NCBI RefSeq assembly: GCF_019219075.1
Contig: NZ_JAHUWJ010000007.1
Coordinates: 327,748-391,747, forward strand
Origin: Chitinophaga sp. sic0106
GTDB taxonomy: Bacteria; Bacteroidota; Bacteroidia; Chitinophagales; Chitinophagaceae
Reading direction: 5' to 3'
DNA: 64,000 nucleotides
The notes beneath the pieces are model-generated. The model ran no database searches. It was not told the DNA's origin and was given only the letters and a program-made list of their open reading frames with translations. Position 1 is the stretch's first letter, and every line of letters begins with the position of its first letter. Made by a program: the position numbers and the translations under genes. Shown piece by piece: positions 18,307 through 27,012 of the stretch.

Positions 18307-19307
18307 AAAAGAGTTATTACCTGTTTAATCCTGGCAGAATGAGTCGAAAAGACAACACATTGAAGTTTACCCCAACGAACGAGGATGGACATGAGGGCCC
18401 ACCTAAATATATACCCATTGAAGGGGTAAGCGATTTGTATTGTTTCGGAGCACTGGATGCTAACAGTGCTTTATATAATTTTCTAGGAAAAGAGCAAATC
18501 GCGGTTCATTTTTTTGACTACCATGAGCACTATACTGGCAGCTTTATGCCCAAAGAGTATTTACTTGCGGGTAAAATGCAAATAGAGCAAACAAAGCATT
18601 ATGGAACTAAATCAAAACGCCTCTCGATTGCCCAAAAATTTATCGAAGGAGCGGCATTTAACATCCTTAAGAACTTAAGATACTACCATTCCAGAGGAAA
18701 AGATCTCTCCGCCATCATATCTACTATTGAGGAATATAGTGGTAATATTTCTGACACTACTGATATTGATGCTTTAATGGGATTGGAGGGAAATATCAGG
18801 CAGGTATACTACGAAGGCTTCGATATAATACTAAATGATTTTGCCATGAATGGCCGAAGCAAAAGACCACCTAAGAATGAAGTCAACGCTCTTGTTTCAT
18901 TTGGAAATATGATGTGTTATGCGTTATGCTTAGGACAAATCTATCATACACAACTAAACCCCACAATCAGCTTTTTGCATGAACCTGGCTATAGAAGATA
19001 TTCTTTAGCCCTGGATATTGCCGAAATATTCAAACCAATTCTTGTTGACAGGACCATTTTTAAAGTATTAAATAAGAAGGAAATCCAACCTAGTGACTTT
19101 GACTCTCATTTAAATGGTGTCGTACTGAAGGATGCAGGTAAAAAGACTTTTGTTAGAGCATTCGAAGATCGGTTAAATGAAACTATAAAGCACAGATCCC
19201 TTAATCGCAATGTCAGCTACAAGCATTTGGTAAAATTGGAATGTTATAAGCTCACCAAACATCTACTGAGTATGGAAGAATATAAACCATTTAAAGCATG
19301 GTGGTAA
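18303..19307 (+). CDS. cas1: CRISPR integrase Cas1 (type I-B-like)
   Basis: A 334-residue Cas1, the metal-dependent integrase that inserts new spacers. The N-terminal beta domain (YYLFNPGRMSRKDNTLKF, VSDLYCFGALDANSALYNF) is of the type seen with I-B systems. Active-site residues can be placed as Glu162 in LEGNIRQVYYEGF, His226 in FLHEPGYRRYSLALDIAEIF, and Glu241 in the same segment. Nothing is truncated, so spacer acquisition should be possible. It overlaps cas4 by 4 bases and lies 39 bases before cas2. Confidence 0.95.
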   Translation: MKKSYYLFNPGRMSRKDNTLKFTPTNEDGHEGPPKYIPIEGVSDLYCFGALDANSALYNFLGKEQIAVHFFDYHEHYTGSFMPKEYLLAGKMQIEQTKHYGTKSKRLSIAQKFIEGAAFNILKNLRYYHSRGKDLSAIISTIEEYSGNISDTTDIDALMGLEGNIRQVYYEGFDIILNDFAMNGRSKRPPKNEVNALVSFGNMMCYALCLGQIYHTQLNPTISFLHEPGYRRYSLALDIAEIFKPILVDRTIFKVLNKKEIQPSDFDSHLNGVVLKDAGKKTFVRAFEDRLNETIKHRSLNRNVSYKHLVKLECYKLTKHLLSMEEYKPFKAWW

Positions 19308-19346
19308 TCTATAATATCGTTCAGTCATTTTGTTATTTTTTTTAAT

Positions 19347-19610
19347 ATGTATATCATCTTAGTATATGACATTAGTGAAAAAAGGGTTGGAAAAATGCTT
19401 AAGTTATGCAGGAGATACCTGAATTGGATTCAAAACAGTGTATTTGAGGGTGATATCACAGAGGTTGGTTTAAAGGAATTGAAGTATAAGGCGAAACAAA
19501 TTATGAATACCGGAGAAGATAGTATCATTATCTTTAGTAGTAGAGATGCAAAATGGCTTGATAAGGAAATAATAGGTCAGGAAAAAAACAAGCTAGATAA
19601 TTTTCTGTAG
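19347..19610 (+). CDS. cas2: CRISPR adaptation protein Cas2
   Basis: An 87-residue Cas2 with the typical first strand and acidic residue (MYIILVYDISEKRVGKMLKLCRRYL), the WIQNSVFEGDI segment and a closing SIIIFSSRDAKWLDKEIIGQ. Cas2 dimers bridge two Cas1 dimers in the integration complex. It is the last cas gene, and the leader and array follow directly. Confidence 0.93.
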   Translation: MYIILVYDISEKRVGKMLKLCRRYLNWIQNSVFEGDITEVGLKELKYKAKQIMNTGEDSIIIFSSRDAKWLDKEIIGQEKNKLDNFL

Positions 19611-19818
19611 TTGTCGGTGACTAAAAAAATGTTTACTATGAGTTCTTTGACATAATCAAAATACTTACGATATTGAACCTAGTAAAGGGATTTTGCAGGT
19701 TGTCGACACCTACTGTATTTCCCGTTATTTGGGGTCGACGACTTTTATTACAAAAAATTTGATAATCTGAGTTTTAAAAGCCTTATCCATAGGCTTTTTT
19801 TTATTGTCGAAATGACGG
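19611..19818 (+). promoter_or_regulatory. CRISPR leader
   Basis: This AT-rich region between cas2 and the first repeat is taken as the leader because the opposite end of the array is decayed. It contains two GTCGAC sites (19702-19707 and 19734-19739) at the core of an imperfect inverted repeat (GTTGTCGACACC / GGGGTCGACGAC), and a terminator-like hairpin at 19776-19803. No clear TAnnTTTG promoter is seen. Confidence 0.6.
19776..19803 (+). terminator. Terminator-like hairpin in the CRISPR leader
   Basis: AAAAGCCT (19776-19783) pairs with AGGCTTTT (19791-19798), with a run of T residues continuing to 19802. It probably ends the cas transcript, but it lies only about 15 bases before the first repeat. 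Confidence 0.6.
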
Positions 19819-22800
19819 CTCTTAATCGGACAATAGTTGAATTGAAATAAAAATTCATCACCTACGATTTATCCAGCAAAAATATGCTCTTAATCGGACA
19901 ATAGTTGAATTGAAATAATATTCCGAAATGCGCTTCACCTAGTCACATTCGAACTCTTAATCGGACAATAGTTGAATTGAAATAAATCTCTACCGGGAGT
20001 AATATTTTATATTTTGCCCTCTTAATCGGACAATAGTTGAATTGAAATAGGAATCATTAATACAGGTTCAATTAACTCAGGTACTCTTAATCGGACAATA
20101 GTTGAATTGAAATAATGGATAGAGTATAAGAAGGCTATCAAAAAGCCTTCTCTTAATCGGACAATAGTTGAATTGAAATTATAATCACATCCCCGGTGTC
20201 ATGTATGCTAATAATGCTCTTAATCGGACAATAGTTGAATTGAAATTGGCGTAGAAACGCCGAGGCTACTAACTATATGCCTCTTAATCGGACAATAGTT
20301 GAATTGAAATCTTATTTCTACACTGTCATATGATCTGTTTATTTGACTCTTAATCGGACAATAGTTGAATTGAAATAATGGTAAGTATACATTTATACAT
20401 ACAGCAAATGCTCTTAATCGGACAATAGTTGAATTGAAATTTCTAAAATGAACGAGCTACAGAGAGGCCTTGATTTTCTCTTAATCGGACAATAGTTGAA
20501 TTGAAATAATACGAACCGTCAGGATCATCACGCCTCTATACCTCTTAATCGGACAATAGTTGAATTGAAATATGTGCAGAATCTGTGGTTTTATTATTCA
20601 TTAATTAAACTCTTAATCGGACAATAGTTGAATTGAAATGTTCTTCCAGTGATGGGAATGGTAATACAGGAGACGTCTCTTAATCGGACAATAGTTGAAT
20701 TGAAATGGTGATAAATTATTTGATTCACTTCAGCAAAGGGCTCTTAATCGGACAATAGTTGAATTGAAATTAGGCCAGGCTATTGTATATTACTTGGAAC
20801 AAAAACTCTTAATCGGACAATAGTTGAATTGAAATATCTTTATGACACAAGGCTAATAATGCAATGTAACTCTTAATCGGACAATAGTTGAATTGAAATA
20901 TGTTAATGGGCCTACCTTACCATCTGGGTCTAAACTCTTAATCGGACAATAGTTGAATTGAAATATAGTAAGACTCGCCGAATACCCATACACCAGAATT
21001 CTCTTAATCGGACAATAGTTGAATTGAAATTATCTTGTTTTGTTTTGCATTCGGAAATTTGCACGCTCTTAATCGGACAATAGTTGAATTGAAATATGCT
21101 AAATATCCCTTATATCTCTCCTTTAAATCTCTCTTAATCGGACAATAGTTGAATTGAAATATCAAGCGGAATACACTATTTCATGTAATACAAATGCCTC
21201 TTAATCGGACAATAGTTGAATTGAAATATCAAAGATAAATTTTGGTTTTTTTGTAAGAAAACTCTCTTAATCGGACAATAGTTGAATTGAAATTGTATTA
21301 GTCTTTAGCAGGCACAGCCCATTTTTTGGCAACTCTTAATCGGACAATAGTTGAATTGAAATAGGACGATTTGATTCATTTTGTGTTGGTAGATTCATCT
21401 CTTAATCGGACAATAGTTGAATTGAAATCCTTATCTAATACCTCAGAAGGAATAACATATTCTTCCTCTTAATCGGACAATAGTTGAATTGAAATAACAA
21501 TTGCATCAGTAAGGTATTCATCCAGTAACTTCTCTTAATCGGACAATAGTTGAATTGAAATACGATTTCAACGCCTGCAAGTCCAACCTGAAGGTTCTCT
21601 TAATCGGACAATAGTTGAATTGAAATAGTACCCCTGATGCTATTTTAAGCGCTGAAGCCGTGGCTCTTAATCGGACAATAGTTGAATTGAAATATCATCG
21701 GACAGGAATTTATCTGCAATGGCAAGACGCTCTTAATCGGACAATAGTTGAATTGAAATGTCATAATAGTGCCGCCAGCTGCTACCAGCTGCTGGGTCTC
21801 TTAATCGGACAATAGTTGAATTGAAATAACGGAATCGTTTAAAGATACAGCCGCATTTGAACACTCTTAATCGGACAATAGTTGAATTGAAATAACTGTA
21901 CAGCCTTTTTCTTCAGTGTAGAAAATGCGCTCTTAATCGGACAATAGTTGAATTGAAATAGGTATTAATGATTCAGAAACGCATGATTTGCGTTCCTCTT
22001 AATCGGACAATAGTTGAATTGAAATATATATCCTCAAACGAGTAATTTGGCGTAAAAGTGCTCTTAATCGGACAATAGTTGAATTGAAATTATTATCAGC
22101 CTCCTACCTGGTTAGCGGTGTTAGTCTCTTAATCGGACAATAGTTGAATTGAAATAGCACTTTGAACGATTCTACTATGGCATTCAGTGCGCTCTTAATC
22201 GGACAATAGTTGAATTGAAATCACGGTGGAAGTCACAACTTACACCAGGGCGAAACCTCTTAATCGGACAATAGTTGAATTGAAATAATGTAGATATTGT
22301 AAACCTTATAGCCACTCAAGCTCTTAATCGGACAATAGTTGAATTGAAATATTGAAAATGGTCTTATCCTTAAACAGAAGATCCATTCTCTTAATCGGAC
22401 AATAGTTGAATTGAAATTCCAAGTATGGGTCAATTATTTGACGTCTGTCAACCTCTCTTAATCGGACAATAGTTGAATTGAAATAGTAATGTTACATCCA
22501 TTTTAACCATATCCCTTTGCTCTCTTAATCGGACAATAGTTGAATTGAAATTAGCATTCGACAATGGCGGCGAGCGCGGCATTGTGCTCTTAATCGGACA
22601 ATAGTTGAATTGAAATCAGTATTTTTCTACCCATTCCCGGCCTTCAGTAATAACTCTTAATCGGACAATAGTTGAATTGAAATTAAAGATGATTCATTAT
22701 GACAATTGAAACGTGGAATACTCTTAATCGGACAATAGTTGAATTGAAATATCATGATCGTAAGGGCATTTTACAGCGTTATTAAAACTCTTAATCGGAC

Positions 22801-24582
22801 AATAGTTGAATTGAAATATTAAGGCCCGTAATAAATTGTCAAAGGAAAACATAGCCTCTTAATCGGACAATAGTTGAATTGAAATAATCATCTACTGCTC
22901 AAATGGATCTTCTGTTTAACTCTTAATCGGACAATAGTTGAATTGAAATAACATAATGATTGCTATGGAAATGTCTACCAGGATGCAACTCTTAATCGGA
23001 CAATAGTTGAATTGAAATATCTTACATCTGATCAGGCCACGGGGATATTGTCTACCTCTTAATCGGACAATAGTTGAATTGAAATACATATTCTATAGAT
23101 ATTTCTTCATACGTGAAGTACTCTCTTAATCGGACAATAGTTGAATTGAAATTGTATAGCCATTTGAGCTAACAATACAGTAAAGTCTTCTCTTAATCGG
23201 ACAATAGTTGAATTGAAATTATTATGAGCCAGGACCGCTATATCAGTAAATTGCTCTTAATCGGACAATAGTTGAATTGAAATATACTCATGAGTAAGAA
23301 TTTAGGCGACAATGTTACCCTCTTAATCGGACAATAGTTGAATTGAAATTTTTCTAATATATTTCCCCTTTTCAGGAACTCTTCCTCTTAATCGGACAAT
23401 AGTTGAATTGAAATAAGAAGCAGGACCGATAATAGACCAGGTTTGGGCGCTCTTAATCGGACAATAGTTGAATTGAAATAATAAAACTTACTTCAGGAAA
23501 ATTTTCTTAGGCTCGCTCTTAATCGGACAATAGTTGAATTGAAATATAGTTCATACTGGTACTTAGCAGCATCGTAAACGACTCTTAATCGGACAATAGT
23601 TGAATTGAAATATAAAAAACTTGTACAGGTTACAAATCCTGTAGTCTCTTAATCGGACAATAGTTGAATTGAAATAGCTGTGTGTACTGATACAGACCTT
23701 CCCTGAATACCTTCTCTTAATCGGACAATAGTTGAATTGAAATAAACCACGGCCGCGCTGCTGTGGCAGATAAATATTTCTCTTAATCGGACAATAGTTG
23801 AATTGAAATAGACGGAACACCGGATAGGGATGGTCATCAAATGCTCTTAATCGGACAATAGTTGAATTGAAATAGTTCTCCTGGCTAACAGCGTCGTCTG
23901 TGGCTATGTCTCTTAATCGGACAATAGTTGAATTGAAATAACAAATCATCTGGGAAAAACACCTTAATGGGGAATCTCTTAATCGGACAATAGTTGAATT
24001 GAAATCAGTTGTAAATAACGAAGCTTCCTGGGGTACCAGTGCTCTTAATCGGACAATAGTTGAATTGAAATCTGTCTTACGATAGCCAGAGGAGGTCCTT
24101 GCTTGTTCTCTTAATCGGACAATAGTTGAATTGAAATAAGCATCTACTGCTCAAATGGATCTTCTGTTTAAGGACTCTTAATCGGACAATAGTTGAATTG
24201 AAATCGGCCTGTGCCTTTAGGGCTGCAATTTCTGCTTCCTCTCTTAATCGGACAATAGTTGAATTGAAATACTGAGCTAACCGGTAATATATTTAGGTTT
24301 CTAGGGTACTCTTAATCGGACAATAGTTGAATTGAAATAACTCTCGCGCAGGCCGGGTGTGTCCGCGCAGACTACTCTTAATCGGACAATAGTTGAATTG
24401 AAATTAGGTTCCCTTCTACCTGCAATCTGGAGGCGCGTGCCTCTTAATCGGACAATAGTTGAATGAAATACTAAACAAGGAATCGAATACCACCCGCTTG
24501 ATGTGGCTCTTAATCGGACAATAGTTGAATTGAAATGCGGTACTTCCAGAAGTTCGCGCATAAACAATAGTTGAATTAAAAC
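19819..24582 (+). CRISPR. CRISPR array, 72 repeats plus one decayed repeat
   Basis: I count 72 copies of a 30-base repeat beginning CTCTTAATCGG and ending GAATTGAAAT. The first is at 19819-19848, the last full copy at 24507-24536. All the copies I read are identical except the 71st (24441-24469), which lacks one T. Spacers are 34-39 bases. A truncated last copy is recognisable only from about 24564 to 24582 and has substitutions. The decay at the right end and the cas genes on the left place the leader on the left and transcription on the plus strand. The repeat has almost no internal pairing and ends in ATTGAAAT, as expected for the 5' handle of type I-B crRNAs. Spacers 47 and 66 share 31 bases. 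Confidence 0.97.
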
Positions 24583-24714
24583 ATAAATACCCCCCTAAGT
24601 TGGTCATTTTTATTAAGGCTCTTAAACCTCACGCCTAAACGCCATCATTATAGAGTAAATTACAGCGTAAAAACAAAAGACCCGCGCTGCGCGCAGGTCT
24701 TCAGCCTTATCCAG
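24583..24714. other. Spacer between array end and tRNA-Lys
   Basis: No gene is visible. A CTCTTAA at 24618-24624 matches the first seven bases of the repeat, but not at the expected spacing. The tRNA terminator occupies the right part. Confidence 0.3.
24675..24702 (-). terminator. Terminator for tRNA-Lys
   Basis: On the minus strand AAGACC and GGTCTT enclose a GCGC-rich inner stem, followed by a T-rich tail (TTTTGTTTTT), about a dozen bases after the 3' end of the tRNA. Confidence 0.75.
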
Positions 24715-24787
24715 TGATCCCGCTGGGACTCGAACCCAGGGCCCATACATTAAAAGTGTATTGCTCTACCAACTGAGCTACGGAATC
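24715..24787 (-). tRNA. tRNA-Lys (anticodon TTT)
   Basis: Read on the minus strand, a 73-base cloverleaf: the acceptor stem GATTCCG pairs with CGGGATC (one T-G pair), D arm GCTC...GAGC, anticodon stem ATACA/TGTAT with loop CTTTTAA and anticodon TTT, T arm CTGGG-TTCGAGT-CCCAG, discriminator A. CCA is not encoded. It lies immediately beyond the CRISPR array, and tRNA genes are common insertion points for islands, but no duplicated 3' end is visible on the other side of the array. Confidence 0.95.
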
Positions 24788-24799
24788 ATTTCGGGAGTG

Positions 24800-24829
24800 C
24801 AAAAGTATAAAAATTCTCATCACTTCCAA
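24800..24829 (-). promoter_or_regulatory. Promoter of tRNA-Lys
   Basis: On the minus strand TTG (24827-24829), a 19-base spacer and TACTTTTG (24800-24807) match the Bacteroidota consensus. The -7 box ends 12 bases before the mature tRNA. Confidence 0.75.
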
Positions 24830-24884
24830 AAAAATTTCAATAAACAATTTTAACCCCGGCGTTGTAAAAGGTAAAACAGTCAGC

Positions 24885-25949
24885 ATGCTCGCAAACCCAG
24901 GACAACCTGTCAACGTCACCACGCTCGAAAACTTCTTCCCCGGGTACTTTGCACTCGTAATGGCCACCGGCATCGTTTCTATCGGACTGCACCTATGGTC
25001 ATACACGCAACTGGCGCATATTTTCCTGGGGATAAACGTGCTCTTCTACGTGCTGCTATGGATCATCCTGATTGCGCGCATTATTAAGTACCCAATAGTC
25101 GTGTGGAACGATCTTCATCACTCTGCCAGGGGCGTTACCTTTCTCACGCTCGTTGCCGGCAATAATGTGCTGGGGAGCCAGGTCGCGCTCATCACCGGCC
25201 GGATGGATATTGCGGAATTGTTATGGATATTAGGTTTCGCGCTATGGGTATTACTGATTTACACCTTCTTTCTGGTCAATATCATGAAGGAGCCGAAGCC
25301 TTCGCTGGAACAGAGCATCAACGGCGCCTGGCTGCTGATAGTGGTGTCCACGGAGTCGGTGGCGGTGCTGGGCGCTATCATTGCCAACAGCAGCCACCTG
25401 CACTGGCTCATCTGGTTTGTATCGCTTTGCACCTACATGACCGGCGGCATGTTCTATTTTGTGCTGATAGGACTAATCCTGTACCGCTGGCTGTTCTTCA
25501 GCATGAAAGCGGAAACCCTCACACCGCCCTACTGGATCAATATGGGCGCTGTGGCTATAATCACGCTTGCAGGGGCGCGACTGGTAATGTACGCCAACGC
25601 ACACCCCATGCTTACCGACTGGGGCGGCTTCATACGTGCGTTCACGATGTTCTTCTGGGCATTCGCCACTTGGTGGAATCCTTTGCTGTTCATCATGTTC
25701 TTCTACCGCCACTTCATCGCCGGCGTACCCCTAAAGTACGATCCCCAGTACTGGTCCATGGTTTTCCCCCTGGGCATGTACGGCGTGTGTACGTTCGCGT
25801 ATGCCAGCGTCACTAATTTCTCCTTCCTCAAACCTATTTCAGCTTTGTTTGTTATAATAGCTTTAGGTACCTGGGTGATCGTTATGATCGGTTTGTTCAT
25901 CGACTTCTTTCAACAACGAAAAGCCAAATATGCAGCACTCGCTAAATAA
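24885..25949 (+). CDS. TDT/SLAC1-family anion transporter
   Basis: A 354-residue membrane protein of the voltage-dependent anion channel/TDT family (relatives include TehA, SLAC1 and Mae1). About ten hydrophobic segments are present, beginning with the typical NFFPGYFALVMATGIVSIG and including WLLIVVSTESVAVLGA and FWAFATWWNPLLFI. Relatives move tellurite, malate, sulfite, nitrate or chloride, so substrate cannot be read from sequence. Its position as first gene of a molybdenum oxidoreductase operon, overlapping the next gene by 20 bases, suggests it carries that enzyme's anionic substrate or product, for example nitrate or nitrite. The common label tellurite resistance would be misleading here. 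Confidence 0.82.
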   Translation: MLANPGQPVNVTTLENFFPGYFALVMATGIVSIGLHLWSYTQLAHIFLGINVLFYVLLWIILIARIIKYPIVVWNDLHHSARGVTFLTLVAGNNVLGSQVALITGRMDIAELLWILGFALWVLLIYTFFLVNIMKEPKPSLEQSINGAWLLIVVSTESVAVLGAIIANSSHLHWLIWFVSLCTYMTGGMFYFVLIGLILYRWLFFSMKAETLTPPYWINMGAVAIITLAGARLVMYANAHPMLTDWGGFIRAFTMFFWAFATWWNPLLFIMFFYRHFIAGVPLKYDPQYWSMVFPLGMYGVCTFAYASVTNFSFLKPISALFVIIALGTWVIVMIGLFIDFFQQRKAKYAALAK

Positions 25950-26994
25950 AAAAGCAGCCGTTATCGCACTCATTGCTACCGTCATCTGCGTAGTAGTATC
26001 GTTTTATGGCTCACGTAAACTGCAGAATTTCGACCCTGCCCTCATCGCTTACCTCTTCGGAACACTGTTTGCCCTGTTCGGAGGCATCTACCGCTATTGC
26101 GTATGGCTGCAGCGCCCTCCCACCTGGATGTACTTCAAACGCACCTGGCAGCTGGCATTCACCGGAAAAATATTCGCACACATTTATTCCCTGATCGCGG
26201 ATGCAGTGAAAAATCTGCTGTTCCAGTCCTTCATATATCCCAGAAGCAAGAAACGCTGGATCGCCCACTTCATGCTGGCGTCCGGCTGCCTCGCTGCTTT
26301 TGCGATCACCATTCCCCTCACCCTCGGATGGATCAATTTCACCCTCGACCCCGCTTCTGCACTCGATCCGGGCACTACTAAACTATATGCCGCCAATTTC
26401 TTCGGGTTTAAGGTCATGAACTTCAAACTGGGATCTGTAATGGCTTTTCTCATATTCCACGCACTCACCTGGTGCTCCTGGTTTGTTATCGCAGGAGCAG
26501 TTGTTTTTTTAGTGAGAAGATTAACCAACGCCGGGCTCATTGCCACGCAAACCTTCGAAGGCGACCTGCTCCCACTGATCTTACTGATTATTATTTCCGT
26601 AACGGGCCTGGGACTAAACTTCAGTTACGCCTTCATGAAAGGCATCGCCTACGATTTCATGTCGGTTACACACGCCATCGCCGTTATCCTGTTCCTGGTA
26701 TGGATTCCCTTCGGTAAATTCTTCCATATCATCCAGCGCCCGGCTCAAATCGGCGCACACATATACCGCCGCGAAGGCGAAAAGAAAGGCATGGCCGTTT
26801 GCCCGTATACTGGTGATAAATTCACCACCCAAATGCATGTGGACGACCTTAAAACTGTGACCAAACAGCTGGGATTCGACTTCACCCTGGAAGACGGCAC
26901 CTCCCACCTCGACTATAGCCCGGAAGGTAAACGATCCCTGCTGGCAAAAGCACACCTGAAAGCCAGACAGGAAGGAGGTAACCTCTTCGGTTAA
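25930..26994 (+). CDS. Cytochrome b-like membrane subunit (NarI-like)
   Basis: A 354-residue membrane protein with about six hydrophobic segments. The helix HAIAVILFLVWIPFGKFFHI near residue 244 has the spacing and sequence style of nitrate reductase gamma (NarI-like) and other quinol-oxidising b-type cytochromes, in which histidines ligate heme. The C-terminal 85 residues are soluble and include CPYTGDKF and a lysine-rich end. I infer that it passes electrons from quinol to the iron-sulfur subunits encoded downstream. It overlaps the transporter gene and lies 18 bases before the catalytic subunit gene. Heme ligands should be confirmed by profile comparison. Confidence 0.65.
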   Translation: MQHSLNKKAAVIALIATVICVVVSFYGSRKLQNFDPALIAYLFGTLFALFGGIYRYCVWLQRPPTWMYFKRTWQLAFTGKIFAHIYSLIADAVKNLLFQSFIYPRSKKRWIAHFMLASGCLAAFAITIPLTLGWINFTLDPASALDPGTTKLYAANFFGFKVMNFKLGSVMAFLIFHALTWCSWFVIAGAVVFLVRRLTNAGLIATQTFEGDLLPLILLIIISVTGLGLNFSYAFMKGIAYDFMSVTHAIAVILFLVWIPFGKFFHIIQRPAQIGAHIYRREGEKKGMAVCPYTGDKFTTQMHVDDLKTVTKQLGFDFTLEDGTSHLDYSPEGKRSLLAKAHLKARQEGGNLFG

Positions 26995-27012
26995 ACGATA
27001 AAAAATTATAGC

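Noticed and set aside
11947..19610. Assignment of the CRISPR locus to type I-C on the basis of the cas8-cas7-cas4-cas1-cas2 order
   Set aside because: A cas6 gene is present and the repeat lacks the stable hairpin of I-C repeats. Cas1 and the ATTGAAAT handle point to I-B.
19849..24552. Self-targeting spacers
   Set aside because: I saw no obvious match between spacers and genes in this window, but reading by eye cannot exclude it, so no claim is made.
23563..24607. Open frames on the minus strand across the CRISPR array, with repeated peptide units
   Set aside because: They are translations of the repeat itself in frames that happen to lack stops, without starts or ribosome sites.
24715..24787. 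tRNA-Lys as an attachment site for an integrated CRISPR island
   Set aside because: No integrase gene and no repeat of the tRNA 3' end was found on the far side of the island.
24885..25949. Tellurite resistance as function of the TDT-family protein
   Set aside because: The family label comes from TehA only. The operon context suggests an anion linked to the molybdenum enzyme.
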